A stretch of DNA of 64,000 nucleotides from Nocardioides pocheonensis (GTDB taxonomy: Bacteria; Actinomycetota; Actinomycetes; Propionibacteriales; Nocardioidaceae): contig NZ_RJSF01000003.1 in assembly GCF_003725535.1 (NCBI RefSeq), positions 1 through 64,000 on the forward strand, written 5' to 3'. The notes under the pieces were generated by a model, which was given only the letters and a program-made list of their open reading frames with translations, did not search any database and was not told the DNA's origin. Below, one piece after another: positions 50,376 through 58,540 of this stretch (positions are counted from its first letter, which is position 1; every line of letters starts with the position of its first letter). A program made the position numbers and the translations under genes.

Positions 50376-50942
50376 GTGACGCACGAGGACGAGCCGCTGG
50401 GCTGGGTGCCGGTCGAGGGCCGCGGCTCGCTGCCGTTCGCACTCGTCCACGGCGAGTCGCTGGTCGCCGCGGCGTCGTGGGCGGTCGGCGAGGCGGGCAT
50501 CGTCCTCTTCGACGCCTCGGTCACCTTCGACCAGGTACGCCGCTCCGGGCGCGCACTGCTCCTGCACGACCCGTTGTGCCCGCTGACGCCGGTGGACTTC
50601 CTGGCCGAGGCCGCCGCGACGTGCGAGGAGACCGGCGCGGTCGTCGTGGGCTTCCGGCCCGTGACCGACACCGTCAAGCGGTCGAGCAAGGACAGCCTCG
50701 GCGAGACCGTCGACCGCTCCGGGCTGCGCGCGATCACCTCGCCCGTGGTGGTGCCGCCCGCAGTGCTGGCCGGGCTCGAACGACTCGACACCAGCGACTT
50801 CCCCGCCCTGGTCGCCGACCTGGCGACGCGGGCGGAGGTCGTCTGGCTGGAGGCCCCGCCGCTGTCGCGTCGCGTGCGTGACGAGCACGACCTCGCCGAC
50901 CTCGAGGCGCTCAGCCGGGCCGAGGGCGCCTCAGCGACCTGA
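50376..50942 (+). CDS. Degenerate IspD-like protein (nucleotidyltransferase family without catalytic N-terminus)
   Basis: A 188-residue protein. Its middle part (about residues 45-135) parallels IspD: LLLHDPLCPLTPVDFL corresponds to the IspD HDAARPL segment, and GAVVVGFRPVTDTVK to the AVVPxxPVTDTVK segment, followed by an ITSPVVVPPAVL strand. But the glycine-rich AAGxGxRxG nucleotide site is absent, so catalysis is unlikely. It lies beside and convergent with true ispD, overlapping its 3' end by 12 nt. A non-catalytic paralogue or partner is the best reading. GTG start. Confidence 0.68.
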   Translation: MTHEDEPLGWVPVEGRGSLPFALVHGESLVAAASWAVGEAGIVLFDASVTFDQVRRSGRALLLHDPLCPLTPVDFLAEAAATCEETGAVVVGFRPVTDTVKRSSKDSLGETVDRSGLRAITSPVVVPPAVLAGLERLDTSDFPALVADLATRAEVVWLEAPPLSRRVRDEHDLADLEALSRAEGASAT

Positions 50943-51629
50943 CGCCTCGAGCGCGAGGAGCTCCTCGGCCAGGCGCAGGTCCTCGGCGAAGGTGATCTTC
51001 AGGTTGCGGCGCTCGCCGGGGACGGAATGCACCGTCGTCTCGGCGTACTGCTCGAGGCAGGCCGCGGTGTCGGTGCCCCGGAAGCCGTCGGCCGCCGCGT
51101 CGTCGTACGCCGCCAGCAGTGCGCGGGCCTCGAACGCCTGCGGGGTCTGCACGGCGACGAGGTCGTCGGGGGCCAGCGATCCGTCGGCGTTGCTGAGTCG
51201 CCCGGCGGGGACGGCCGGGACCGCGGCGCCCTGCGTGGCCGCGACGTCGACCACCGCACGGAAGAGTGCGGCCGTCGCGAGCGGTCGGGCGGCGTCGTGG
51301 ATCGCGACCACGTCGATCTCGCCGGACTCGATGTCGGGGCGCAGCGCCCTGAGCGCCTGGTACTCCGAGTCGTGCCGCTCCTCGCCGCCGACCACGAGCC
51401 ACACGTCGTGCGGGCCCAGGTAGGGCGCGAGGGCCTCGCTCACCTCGGCGTGGTCCTCCTCACGCACGACCACGACGACGCGGTGCGCGCCGTCCACGGC
51501 GAGGGCGGTGCGGACGCTGTGCGCCAGCACCGGCACGCCGTCGAGCGGCAGCAGCACCTTGTTGCGCTCGGCCCCGACCCGGCGTCCGGAGCCGGCGGCG
51601 AGCAGCACGATCGCGGAGCGGGCGGTCAC
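50931..51629 (-). CDS. ispD: 2-C-methyl-D-erythritol 4-phosphate cytidylyltransferase
   Basis: A 232-residue MEP-pathway enzyme transferring CMP from CTP to methylerythritol phosphate. It has the nucleotide-binding LLAAGSGRRVGAERNK (about residues 9-24), IHDAARPL (about 108-115) and C-terminal RNLKITFAEDL motif. The segment after HDAARPL is AVPAVPAGRLSNADG, departing from the usual PVTDTVK. GTG start overlaps the hydrolase stop (GTGA). Operates with IspF encoded just upstream. Confidence 0.93.
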   Translation of the reverse strand: MTARSAIVLLAAGSGRRVGAERNKVLLPLDGVPVLAHSVRTALAVDGAHRVVVVVREEDHAEVSEALAPYLGPHDVWLVVGGEERHDSEYQALRALRPDIESGEIDVVAIHDAARPLATAALFRAVVDVAATQGAAVPAVPAGRLSNADGSLAPDDLVAVQTPQAFEARALLAAYDDAAADGFRGTDTAACLEQYAETTVHSVPGERRNLKITFAEDLRLAEELLALEASGR

Positions 51630-52495
51630 AGGTGCGGCCTGAGCAACCGGATCAGGACGCCCGAGACGAGCTCGTCGCGCTCGAGCGGGAGCATGTGCCC
51701 GGCGTCCGGTACGACGGTCAGCACGGCGCCCTCGACGCTCTCCGCGATCCGGCGGGCGTGCGACGGGGGAGTCAGCACGTCGCGGGTGCCGACGAGCACT
51801 TGGGTGGGGATCCCGTCGAGGACCTTGAGCCCCTCGGCGCGGTCGTGGTGCATGCAGTCCTGGTAGAAGCCGACCATGGTCGCGGCCGACGAGTTGATGA
51901 TCCCCTCGACGGTCAGGGCGGCGTCGACGAGGCGCATCGGGTGGCCGAACAGGAACCGGTGCACGACTTGGCGCTCGATGATCGGCGCGCGCCGGCGGGC
52001 CTTCTTGGTCAGGGTGCGCGAACGGAGGGCCAGCATGCGGGGGATCTGCGAGCGCAGCAGCGGCCCCATCTCCGGCAGGCCGAGCGTCACGGTGTTCAGC
52101 TGCCCCGACGAGGTGGCGACGAACGCGGTCCCGACCACGCGGTCGAACAGCTCGGGCCGCTGCGCGGCCAGCGCCATCACGGTCATGCCGCCGATCGAGT
52201 GGCCGGCCAGGACGAGCTTGCCCTCCGGCGCGTAGGTGTCGATCACGTCGGACATGTCCCGCGCGAGGTTGTCGATCGTGCAGCTGGCCTTGTGCGCCTC
52301 CTGCGAACGACCGTGCCCGCGGTGGTCCCACGTGACGATCCGGATCGCGTGGCCGAACTCCCGCTGCAGCGCGCGGACCTGGTAGTGCCAGCCCTCCTGG
52401 TTCAGGGTCCAGCAGTGCGCGAGCAGGATCGTGACCGGAACCTGCTCGGGGCCGTACGTGCGCACGTCCAGGTCCAGGCCGTCGAAGGTCCTCAT
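51626..52495 (-). CDS. Alpha/beta hydrolase
   Basis: A 289-residue alpha/beta hydrolase fold protein. Nucleophile elbow GHSIGG (about residues 98-103), oxyanion region HCWTLNQEGW, DHRGHGRS, an acid residue probably in GTRDVLTPP, and the catalytic His in DAGHMLPLE (about 265-273). Substrate unknown. It lies between ispF and ispD on the same strand and overlaps ispD by 4 nt, so it is an insertion in an otherwise isoprenoid operon. Confidence 0.88.
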   Translation of the reverse strand: MRTFDGLDLDVRTYGPEQVPVTILLAHCWTLNQEGWHYQVRALQREFGHAIRIVTWDHRGHGRSQEAHKASCTIDNLARDMSDVIDTYAPEGKLVLAGHSIGGMTVMALAAQRPELFDRVVGTAFVATSSGQLNTVTLGLPEMGPLLRSQIPRMLALRSRTLTKKARRRAPIIERQVVHRFLFGHPMRLVDAALTVEGIINSSAATMVGFYQDCMHHDRAEGLKVLDGIPTQVLVGTRDVLTPPSHARRIAESVEGAVLTVVPDAGHMLPLERDELVSGVLIRLLRPHL

Positions 52496-52559
52496 GAGTT
52501 GAGTGTGCCTTCCGGTAACAGGAAACTGGCGGAACTGTGGTCCATCCGACAGTCGCGGG

Positions 52560-53045
52560 TCAGCCCAGGTGCCCGGGTCGGGTCACCAACGCGGTGGCGA
52601 CCGCCGCGAGGCCCTCACCCCGGCCGGTCAGCCCGAGTCCGTCGGTGGTGGTGGCCGAGATCGAGACGGTCAGCCCGTGGCGGTCGGCCAGCGCCGCCTC
52701 GGCGTCCGCGCGGCGCGCGCCGAGCCGCGGCCGGTTGCCGATCAGCTGCACGGCGACGTTGCCGACCGACCAGCCGGCGTCGCCCACGCGGCGGAGGGTC
52801 TCGGCGAGGAGGTCGTTGCTGTCGGCGCCGGCCCACTCCGGGTCGGAGCTGCCGAAGTTGCTCCCCAGGTCGCCCAGGCCGGCTGCGGAGAGCAGCGCGT
52901 CGCAGACGGCGTGCAGGACGACGTCGCCGTCCGAGTGACCCTCCGGCCCGGAGGTCTCCTCGGGCCAGTCCAGGCCGGCGATCCGCATCGGGCGGCCCTC
53001 GACGAGGCGGTGCACGTCGGTGCCGATGCCGATCCGCAGGTCCAC
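52560..53045 (-). CDS. ispF: 2-C-methyl-D-erythritol 2,4-cyclodiphosphate synthase
   Basis: A 161-residue homotrimeric MEP-pathway enzyme that cyclises CDP-methylerythritol phosphate. Zinc ligands in GTDVHRL (D-x-H at about residues 8-10) and HSDGD, the [11 protein letters not shown] loop and [18 protein letters not shown] are all visible. GTG start at 53045 gives the family start [12 protein letters not shown]. It precedes the hydrolase and ispD on the same strand, and is divergent from the sulfite-oxidase-like gene. Confidence 0.96.
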   Translation of the reverse strand: MDLRIGIGTDVHRLVEGRPMRIAGLDWPEETSGPEGHSDGDVVLHAVCDALLSAAGLGDLGSNFGSSDPEWAGADSNDLLAETLRRVGDAGWSVGNVAVQLIGNRPRLGARRADAEAALADRHGLTVSISATTTDGLGLTGRGEGLAAVATALVTRPGHLG

Positions 53046-53147
53046 GCGACGATCATGCCGCACGGCAGGACCACGCGCGGGGAGCCCGTCAGCGGATCGT
53101 AAGCACGCGTCGCGCGGTCACGGGCGCCGATGCGCCACGATGGTCGG

Positions 53148-54698
53148 GTGACGGGAGATCGGAGGTCAGCGTACCTGGCCCTGGCCGGCGTGCTGACCGG
53201 TGCCGCCGGCATCGTCACCAGCCAGGCGACGGTGTGGGCGCTGCGGGCGACGAACTCCCCGGTGGTCGCCGTCGCCAGCGCCGTCCGCGACCTCACGCCG
53301 GGGCCGCTGGCGGTGCGGCTGGTGCACCTCGTCGGCCACCTCGACAAGCCGTTGCTGGTCGCCGGAACCCTGGTGGTGCTGATCGTGCTGTGCGGCTGGG
53401 CCGGGCTGCTCACCCGGCGACACCCGCTGGTGCCGGACCTGCTGTTCGCCGGGCTCGCGCTGGTCGGGCTGCTCGCGGTGATCCGGCTGAAGGACTCGGG
53501 CATCGCGTCCGGACTGGCCGTGGTGGTGGGCCTGGTCACATGGATCGTGACCCTGCGGCTGCTCACCGCGCCGCTCTTGGCCGAGCCGGCAGGAGCCACC
53601 GGCGCTGCCGCCGGCCCCGTCTCGGGCGCCCTCTCCGCGGAGTCGCGACGGGCCTTCGTCCTGCGCGCCGGCGGAGCCGCCGCCGTGGTGCTGCTGGCCG
53701 GGGCGGCCGGCCGCGTCGCGAGCGGCAGCCGGCGCAAGGTGGAGCAGGCGCGCAGGCTGCTGCGGCTCCCCGTGCACCACGGCGCCCTGCCCGAGGGCGC
53801 GAACGTCGACGTGGCCGGCATCGCCCCGTGGCGGACGCCGAACAGCGACTTCTACCTGATCCACACGGTGCTGTCGGCGCCCTCGATCTCGCCCAAGGAC
53901 TGGCAGCTGCGGATCCATGGCATGGTGGAGCGGGAGCGCACCTACACCTACGACGACCTGATCCGGCGGCAGCTGACCGAGGCCTGGGTGACGCTGTGCT
54001 GCGTGTCGAACGAGGTCGGAGGCGACCTGATCGGCAATGCGTTCTGGTCCGGCGTGCTGGTGCGCGACCTGCTCCAGGAGGTCGGCGTGCAGTCCGGCGC
54101 GGACGCGGTGCTGCAGACGTCGCACGACGGGTGGACCTGCGGTACGCCGCTCGCCGCCCTCACCGACGACCGCAACGCGATGCTCGCGGTCGCGATGAAC
54201 GGCCTGCCGCTGCCGATCGACCACGGCTTCCCGGTGCGCACGGTCGTGCCCGGCCTCTACGGCTACGTGTCGGCGACCAAGTGGCTGGTCGACCTCGAGG
54301 TCACCCGCTTCGACCGGTTCACCGCCTACTGGACCCGTCGCGGCTGGTCGGCGAAGGGACCGGTCAAGACGGAGTCGCGCATCGATGTCCCGCGCGGGGG
54401 CGACAACGTGAAGGCCGGGATGATCCGGGTCGGCGGCAGCGCGTGGGCGCAGCACACCGGCATCGAGCGCGTGGAGTACCAGCTCGACGGCGGTCCGTGG
54501 CGCACGGCCGACCTCGGCGGCGTACCGGACCTGGACACGTGGGTGCAGTGGACCGACCTCGTCGAGGTCGCGGCCGGTGACCATGTGCTGGTGGTCCGGG
54601 CGACCGACCGCTCCGGCGCGACCCAGACGTCCGCGCGTCGCGACGTGGTGCCCGACGGTGCGACCGGGTGGCACACGGTGTCGTTCAGCGCGACCTGA
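53148..54698 (+). CDS. Membrane-anchored sulfite-oxidase-like molybdopterin enzyme
   Basis: A 516-residue protein. The N-terminal quarter has about five hydrophobic segments (residues 5-155), then a further helix near 170-185. The C-terminal half (about 215-430) is an oxidoreductase molybdopterin-binding domain with the molybdenum-ligand region VTLCCVSNEVGG and NGLPLPIDHGFPVRTVVPG; a Mo-co dimerisation domain follows (about 435-516). The redox substrate is not known. GTG start. Other actinobacteria carry similar genes; export could be by the Tat route but no clear RR motif is seen. Confidence 0.85.
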   Translation: MTGDRRSAYLALAGVLTGAAGIVTSQATVWALRATNSPVVAVASAVRDLTPGPLAVRLVHLVGHLDKPLLVAGTLVVLIVLCGWAGLLTRRHPLVPDLLFAGLALVGLLAVIRLKDSGIASGLAVVVGLVTWIVTLRLLTAPLLAEPAGATGAAAGPVSGALSAESRRAFVLRAGGAAAVVLLAGAAGRVASGSRRKVEQARRLLRLPVHHGALPEGANVDVAGIAPWRTPNSDFYLIHTVLSAPSISPKDWQLRIHGMVERERTYTYDDLIRRQLTEAWVTLCCVSNEVGGDLIGNAFWSGVLVRDLLQEVGVQSGADAVLQTSHDGWTCGTPLAALTDDRNAMLAVAMNGLPLPIDHGFPVRTVVPGLYGYVSATKWLVDLEVTRFDRFTAYWTRRGWSAKGPVKTESRIDVPRGGDNVKAGMIRVGGSAWAQHTGIERVEYQLDGGPWRTADLGGVPDLDTWVQWTDLVEVAAGDHVLVVRATDRSGATQTSARRDVVPDGATGWHTVSFSAT

Positions 54699-54708
54699 GC
54701 GCACGCCC

Positions 54709-54714
54709 TACGCT
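54709..54714 (+). promoter_or_regulatory. Leaderless -10 element of the SDR gene
   Basis: TACGCT followed by 7 nt and the ATG at 54722, just after the preceding stop. Confidence 0.5.
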
Positions 54715-54721
54715 GCGGACC

Positions 54722-55495
54722 ATGGACCAGGACTTCGCGGACCGGACCGGCGCGGCGCTGGTCGTCGGGGGCAGCGGCGGCATCGGCCGCGCGATCGTCC
54801 GGATGCTCGGCGAGCGCGGCAGCGCCGTCGTGGCCACCTACCGGGGGTCGCGGGAGCGGGCGCAGCTGGCGGTCGACGAGGCCACGGCGTACGGGGTCCG
54901 CGGCGAGGCCGTCGCCCTGGACCTGCTCGACGACGCGGCGTGCGCGGCGGTGGTCGAGCACGTGGTCGCGGCGTACGGCGGTCTCCACACGCTCGTGTAC
55001 GCCGCCGGGCCGCACGTCCCGATGCGGCACCTCAGCCAGGTCGCGCCGGCCGAGCTGGCCGGGCAGCTCGACGGCGACGCCGCCGCGTTCTTCCGGGTCG
55101 TCGCCCCGGCCCTGCCGGCCCTGCGGGCGAGCGGCGGCAACGTCGTCGCGGTCACGACCGCCGCGACCGCCCGCTTCCCGGTCCGCGACGGCCTGTCCTC
55201 GGTGCCCAAGGCGGCGGTCGAAGCGCTGGTGCGGGGGCTCGCCGTCGAGGAGGGCCGCTTCGGTGTGCGCGTGAACTGCGTGGGCCCGGGCATGCTCACC
55301 GACGGCATGGCCGAGCGGCTGATCTCCTCCGGTGAGCTCGACGAGCGCGCCCTCGAGGCGGCCCGCACGAACATCCCGCTGCGGCGGTTCGGCCAGGCCG
55401 TCGACATCGCCGAGGCGGTCTGCTTCCTCGCATCGGACCGGGCCGGGTTCGTCAGCGGTCAGAAGCTGGACGTCGACGGCGGCTACGGGGTCTGA
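54722..55495 (+). CDS. Short-chain dehydrogenase/reductase
   Basis: A 257-residue SDR. Cofactor loop GGSGGIGRAIV (about residues 16-26), YAAGP (about 95-99) in place of NNAG, and a C-terminal DVDGGYG motif. At the catalytic site the expected Y-x-x-x-K is SSVPKAAVE, so the tyrosine is missing; the enzyme may be inactive or unusual. Substrate unknown. Confidence 0.82.
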   Translation: MDQDFADRTGAALVVGGSGGIGRAIVRMLGERGSAVVATYRGSRERAQLAVDEATAYGVRGEAVALDLLDDAACAAVVEHVVAAYGGLHTLVYAAGPHVPMRHLSQVAPAELAGQLDGDAAAFFRVVAPALPALRASGGNVVAVTTAATARFPVRDGLSSVPKAAVEALVRGLAVEEGRFGVRVNCVGPGMLTDGMAERLISSGELDERALEAARTNIPLRRFGQAVDIAEAVCFLASDRAGFVSGQKLDVDGGYGV

Positions 55496-55680
55496 GACGC
55501 GAAGAGGTTGGGCAAGGCTGCGCGTGAGCTCGCGAACCCGCAACGCCGGGCCGAAACCTGGGTGACGGGGTTGCGTCACCGGGTCCCTCACCAGGTTTCG
55601 GCACGCTCCGTTTCGGCTTCGTTCCTCAGCCGAAGTCGCTGCTCAACCACCGACGATCGGATCCGCTGGCGCGTCTCCGA
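55496..55680. repeat. Intergenic repeat remnants between SDR and C39 genes
   Basis: Contains GTGAGCTCGCGAACCCGC (about 55524-55541), the reverse of the 50-bp element at 43031-43130, and AGGTTTCGGCACGCTCCGTTTCGGCTTCG followed by GCTCAACCACC, relatives of the REP-like family. No gene. Confidence 0.6.
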
Positions 55681-56970
55681 TCACCACGCCCGGACGCCCG
55701 CCGGCCGCGCCGGCAACGGATGGGCCGCGTCGTGGAGCACGTAGGCCATGCCGCCCGAGCCCCCGAGCCAGGCACGCTCGAACTGCGCGCGGTTGTAGGT
55801 CCTCCGCACGGTGGCGTCGTTCGGGGCGGCGGGGTCCATCACGACCGGGTCGCCGCCGGCGGTCAGCCCGGACAGCACGACCAGGTGACCGGCCGTGGCC
55901 GAGATCGGCGCGCCCGCGAGCTGGCCGCGGCCGAAGCGGATCGAGACGATCAGCGGGATGCCGGCGCGCAGGAACGGCTCGGCCATCCGCAGGTCGGCCA
56001 GCCGGGTCACGAAGGCGTCGCCGAGCTGGCTCGCACCGACGGCGGTGTTGAACGGCCAGTTGCCGGTGCCCTGGTAGCGGTAGTCGTAGGTGAGCCGGGC
56101 GACCTGGTTGACCCAGCGGTCGGCGTACGCCGCCTTCACCCACGACCCCACGACGGGCAGCCGCCCGTAGTAGCCGAGCACCATCGAGAGCGAGGTGGGG
56201 GAGCACCAGGCCTCGCCACCGCCGCCGTACTGCGGGTCCTGTCCGCGGTGGATCATCTGCGAGTAGCCCGGGACCGGCAGCGACACGGCTGTCGAGGACA
56301 GCGGCTGCGACGTCGCCGGGACCGTGCCGGGCAGGAGTGAGGCCACCGTGGACACCGACCGCACGACCGGGCCCGCGTGGCCCGGGCGCCGCATCAGCTG
56401 CACCCGCAGCTGGTAGGTGCTCAGCTGCACACCCGCCTGGGCGCGCAGCGTGTCGGTGGAGACCTGCGCCACGGCGTCGGCCTGGGCGCCCGAGCTGCGG
56501 CGGCGGAGGAACCGGTCACCGCTGGTCCAGCGCCCGAGGTCCTTGAAGGTGGAGACGCGGCCCTGGCTGTCGCGGACCCGCACGAGCACCTGCAGCCACG
56601 ACCCGCCGGGCGTGCGCGCGGCCCACGAGGGCACCAGCTCGGTGAACGACTGGCCCGGCGCGACCCAGCCGGAGGTCCAGCGTGCGAAGTCGTAACGCAC
56701 TCCCGCGACCGTCCGCGAGCCGATCGGGCGGGCCAGGGTGAGCGCGCCGTTCGCGACCGCCGTGCCGCGCGCGCGGCCGCCGGCGAAGTCCGCGGCGGTG
56801 TGCCGGGTCAGGGTGCTGGCGGCGGCGTCGGCGACCATCCGCACCCGAGGCCGGCCGTCGCTGCGCCCGTGCGCGAGCACGCCGAGCGGTACCACCAGGG
56901 CGACCAGGACGATCAGGGACACCAGCACGCGGGGGTGGGTGAGGAAGCGTCGGACGGGCGTCGGGGTCAC
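55681..56970 (-). CDS. C39-like secreted cysteine peptidase
   Basis: A 429-residue membrane-anchored or secreted protein with one N-terminal helix (about residues 14-33). A beta-rich N-terminal domain (about 60-235) precedes a papain-like Peptidase_C39_2 domain (about 235-425). Catalytic residues are seen: Cys in EAWCSPTS (about 261), His in SATAGHLVVLSG (about 362) and Asp in VVMDPAAPNDA. Substrate unknown; such proteins act on the envelope or peptides outside the cell. GTG start with TAACGT 6 nt upstream on the minus strand (56977-56982). Divergent from cysS. Confidence 0.87.
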   Translation of the reverse strand: MTPTPVRRFLTHPRVLVSLIVLVALVVPLGVLAHGRSDGRPRVRMVADAAASTLTRHTAADFAGGRARGTAVANGALTLARPIGSRTVAGVRYDFARWTSGWVAPGQSFTELVPSWAARTPGGSWLQVLVRVRDSQGRVSTFKDLGRWTSGDRFLRRRSSGAQADAVAQVSTDTLRAQAGVQLSTYQLRVQLMRRPGHAGPVVRSVSTVASLLPGTVPATSQPLSSTAVSLPVPGYSQMIHRGQDPQYGGGGEAWCSPTSLSMVLGYYGRLPVVGSWVKAAYADRWVNQVARLTYDYRYQGTGNWPFNTAVGASQLGDAFVTRLADLRMAEPFLRAGIPLIVSIRFGRGQLAGAPISATAGHLVVLSGLTAGGDPVVMDPAAPNDATVRRTYNRAQFERAWLGGSGGMAYVLHDAAHPLPARPAGVRAW

Positions 56971-56976
56971 CGAGCA

Positions 56977-57037
56977 ACGTTAACCCCAGAAACCTCAGAA
57001 GTGCCCAATTTTCACACGGCTCCAGCGTCGATAGACT
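56977..57037. promoter_or_regulatory. Divergent leaderless promoters of the C39 gene and cysS
   Basis: Minus-strand TAACGT (56977-56982) is 6 nt from the GTG at 56970. Plus-strand TAGACT (57032-57037) is 6 nt from the cysS GTG at 57044. Confidence 0.55.
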
Positions 57038-57043
57038 CGCGCG

Positions 57044-58480
57044 GTGAACCTGAGGCTCTATGACACCGCCGCCGGCGACGTGCGTGACTTCGTGCCCCTC
57101 GAGGACGGCAAGGTCGGCATCTACGTCTGTGGCCTCACCGTCCAGAGCGAGCCTCACGTCGGCCACGTGCGCTCCGCGGTGAACTTCGACGTGCTGCGCC
57201 GCTGGCTGCTCGCCCGCGACTACGACGTCACGTTCATCCGCAACATCACCGACATCGACGACAAGATCCTCGCGAAGTCGGCCGAGCAGGGCCGGCCCTG
57301 GTACAACCTCACCTACGACATGAAGCGCCTGCTCGACAAGGCGTACGCCGACCTCAACGTGCTGCCGCCGACCTACGAGCCCGCCGCGACCGGCCACGTT
57401 CCGGAGATGCTCGAGCTGATCGACCTGCTCGTCGAGCGCGGCCACGCCTACGCGGCCGAGGACGGGTCGGGCGACGTGTACTTCGACGTGCGGTCGTGGC
57501 CGGCGTACGGCGAGCTGACGCACCAGTCGATCGACGACATGGAGCCGGCCGAGGACGCCGACCCGCGGGGCAAGCGCGACCCGCGCGACTTCGCGCTCTG
57601 GAAGGGCCACAAGCCGACCGAGCCGACCACCGCGTCGTGGCCCTCGCCCTGGGGGCGCGGACGACCGGGCTGGCACATCGAGTGCTCGGCGATGGCCAGC
57701 AAGTACCTCGGCGGCGCGTTCGACATCCACGGCGGCGGCGTCGACCTGCGCTTCCCGCACCACGAGAACGAGCAGGCCCAGTCGCGGGCGGCCGGGTTCG
57801 GGTTCGCGTCGTACTGGCTGCACAACGCGTGGATCACCACGTCGGGCGAGAAGATGAGCAAGTCGCTGGGCAACTCGCTGCTCGTGCCCGAGGTGCTCAA
57901 GCAGGTCCGCGGCATCGAGCTGCGCTACTACATGGTGGCCGCGCACTACCGGTCGCACGTGGAGTTCTCGTTCGAGGCGCTGCAGGACGCCGCCGCGGCC
58001 TTCCGGCGGATCGAGGGCTTCCTGGAGCGCGCCCGGACCGCGCTCCCCGCGGAGTTCCATGTCGGTACCAGCTCGGGCGAGGAGCCGTGGCTCTCGTTCG
58101 CCGCGGCGATGGACGACGACCTCGGCACTCCGGCCGCGGTCGCGGTGATCCACGACGCCGTCCGGCTGGGCAACAAGCAGCTCACCGAGAAGGACGAGGA
58201 CGGGCTGAAGTCGACGTACGCGCACCTGCACGCGATGCTCGACGTGCTCGGGCTGAACCCCTTCGACGCGGTGTGGAGCGGCGCCTCGGGCGACGACACC
58301 AAGCTGACCAACGCGATCGACGTGCTCGTGGCCGGCCTGCTCGAGCAGCGCAACGAGGCGCGGGCCGCCAAGGACTGGGCGACCGCCGACGCGATTCGTG
58401 ACCGGATCAAGGCCGCCGGCATCGAGGTCGAGGACACCCCCGACGGCCCCCGATGGACCATCGACGGCGGGAGCAACTGA
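57044..58480 (+). CDS. cysS: Cysteinyl-tRNA synthetase
   Basis: A 478-residue class I aminoacyl-tRNA synthetase. The HIGH-type motif is [10 protein letters not shown] (about residues 38-47), KMSKS is exact at 270-274, and zinc ligands include CGL (about 29), CSAM and HHENE. The anticodon-binding helical domain occupies the C-terminus. GTG start with a leaderless -10. Followed by a REP-like element and rlmB, in the order conserved in M. tuberculosis (Rv3580c-Rv3579c). Confidence 0.97.
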   Translation: MNLRLYDTAAGDVRDFVPLEDGKVGIYVCGLTVQSEPHVGHVRSAVNFDVLRRWLLARDYDVTFIRNITDIDDKILAKSAEQGRPWYNLTYDMKRLLDKAYADLNVLPPTYEPAATGHVPEMLELIDLLVERGHAYAAEDGSGDVYFDVRSWPAYGELTHQSIDDMEPAEDADPRGKRDPRDFALWKGHKPTEPTTASWPSPWGRGRPGWHIECSAMASKYLGGAFDIHGGGVDLRFPHHENEQAQSRAAGFGFASYWLHNAWITTSGEKMSKSLGNSLLVPEVLKQVRGIELRYYMVAAHYRSHVEFSFEALQDAAAAFRRIEGFLERARTALPAEFHVGTSSGEEPWLSFAAAMDDDLGTPAAVAVIHDAVRLGNKQLTEKDEDGLKSTYAHLHAMLDVLGLNPFDAVWSGASGDDTKLTNAIDVLVAGLLEQRNEARAAKDWATADAIRDRIKAAGIEVEDTPDGPRWTIDGGSN

Positions 58481-58484
58481 TGCC

Positions 58485-58527
58485 GGGGGTTTCGAGGCTC
58501 GCTGGCGCTCGCACCTCAACCACCGGA
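58485..58527. repeat. REP-like element between cysS and rlmB
   Basis: GGTTTCGAGGCTCGCTGGCGC followed by TCGCACCTCAACCACCGG, nearly identical to 72-114. It fills almost all of the 60-nt gap in an apparent operon. Confidence 0.75.
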
Positions 58528-58540
58528 AAAGGACACTGAC

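Noticed and set aside
51632-54580. A 982-codon open frame on the plus strand opposite ispF and the hydrolase
   Set aside because: Low-complexity R/G/P-rich shadow with no family features; the minus-strand ispF/hydrolase and plus-strand molybdoenzyme frames explain the DNA.
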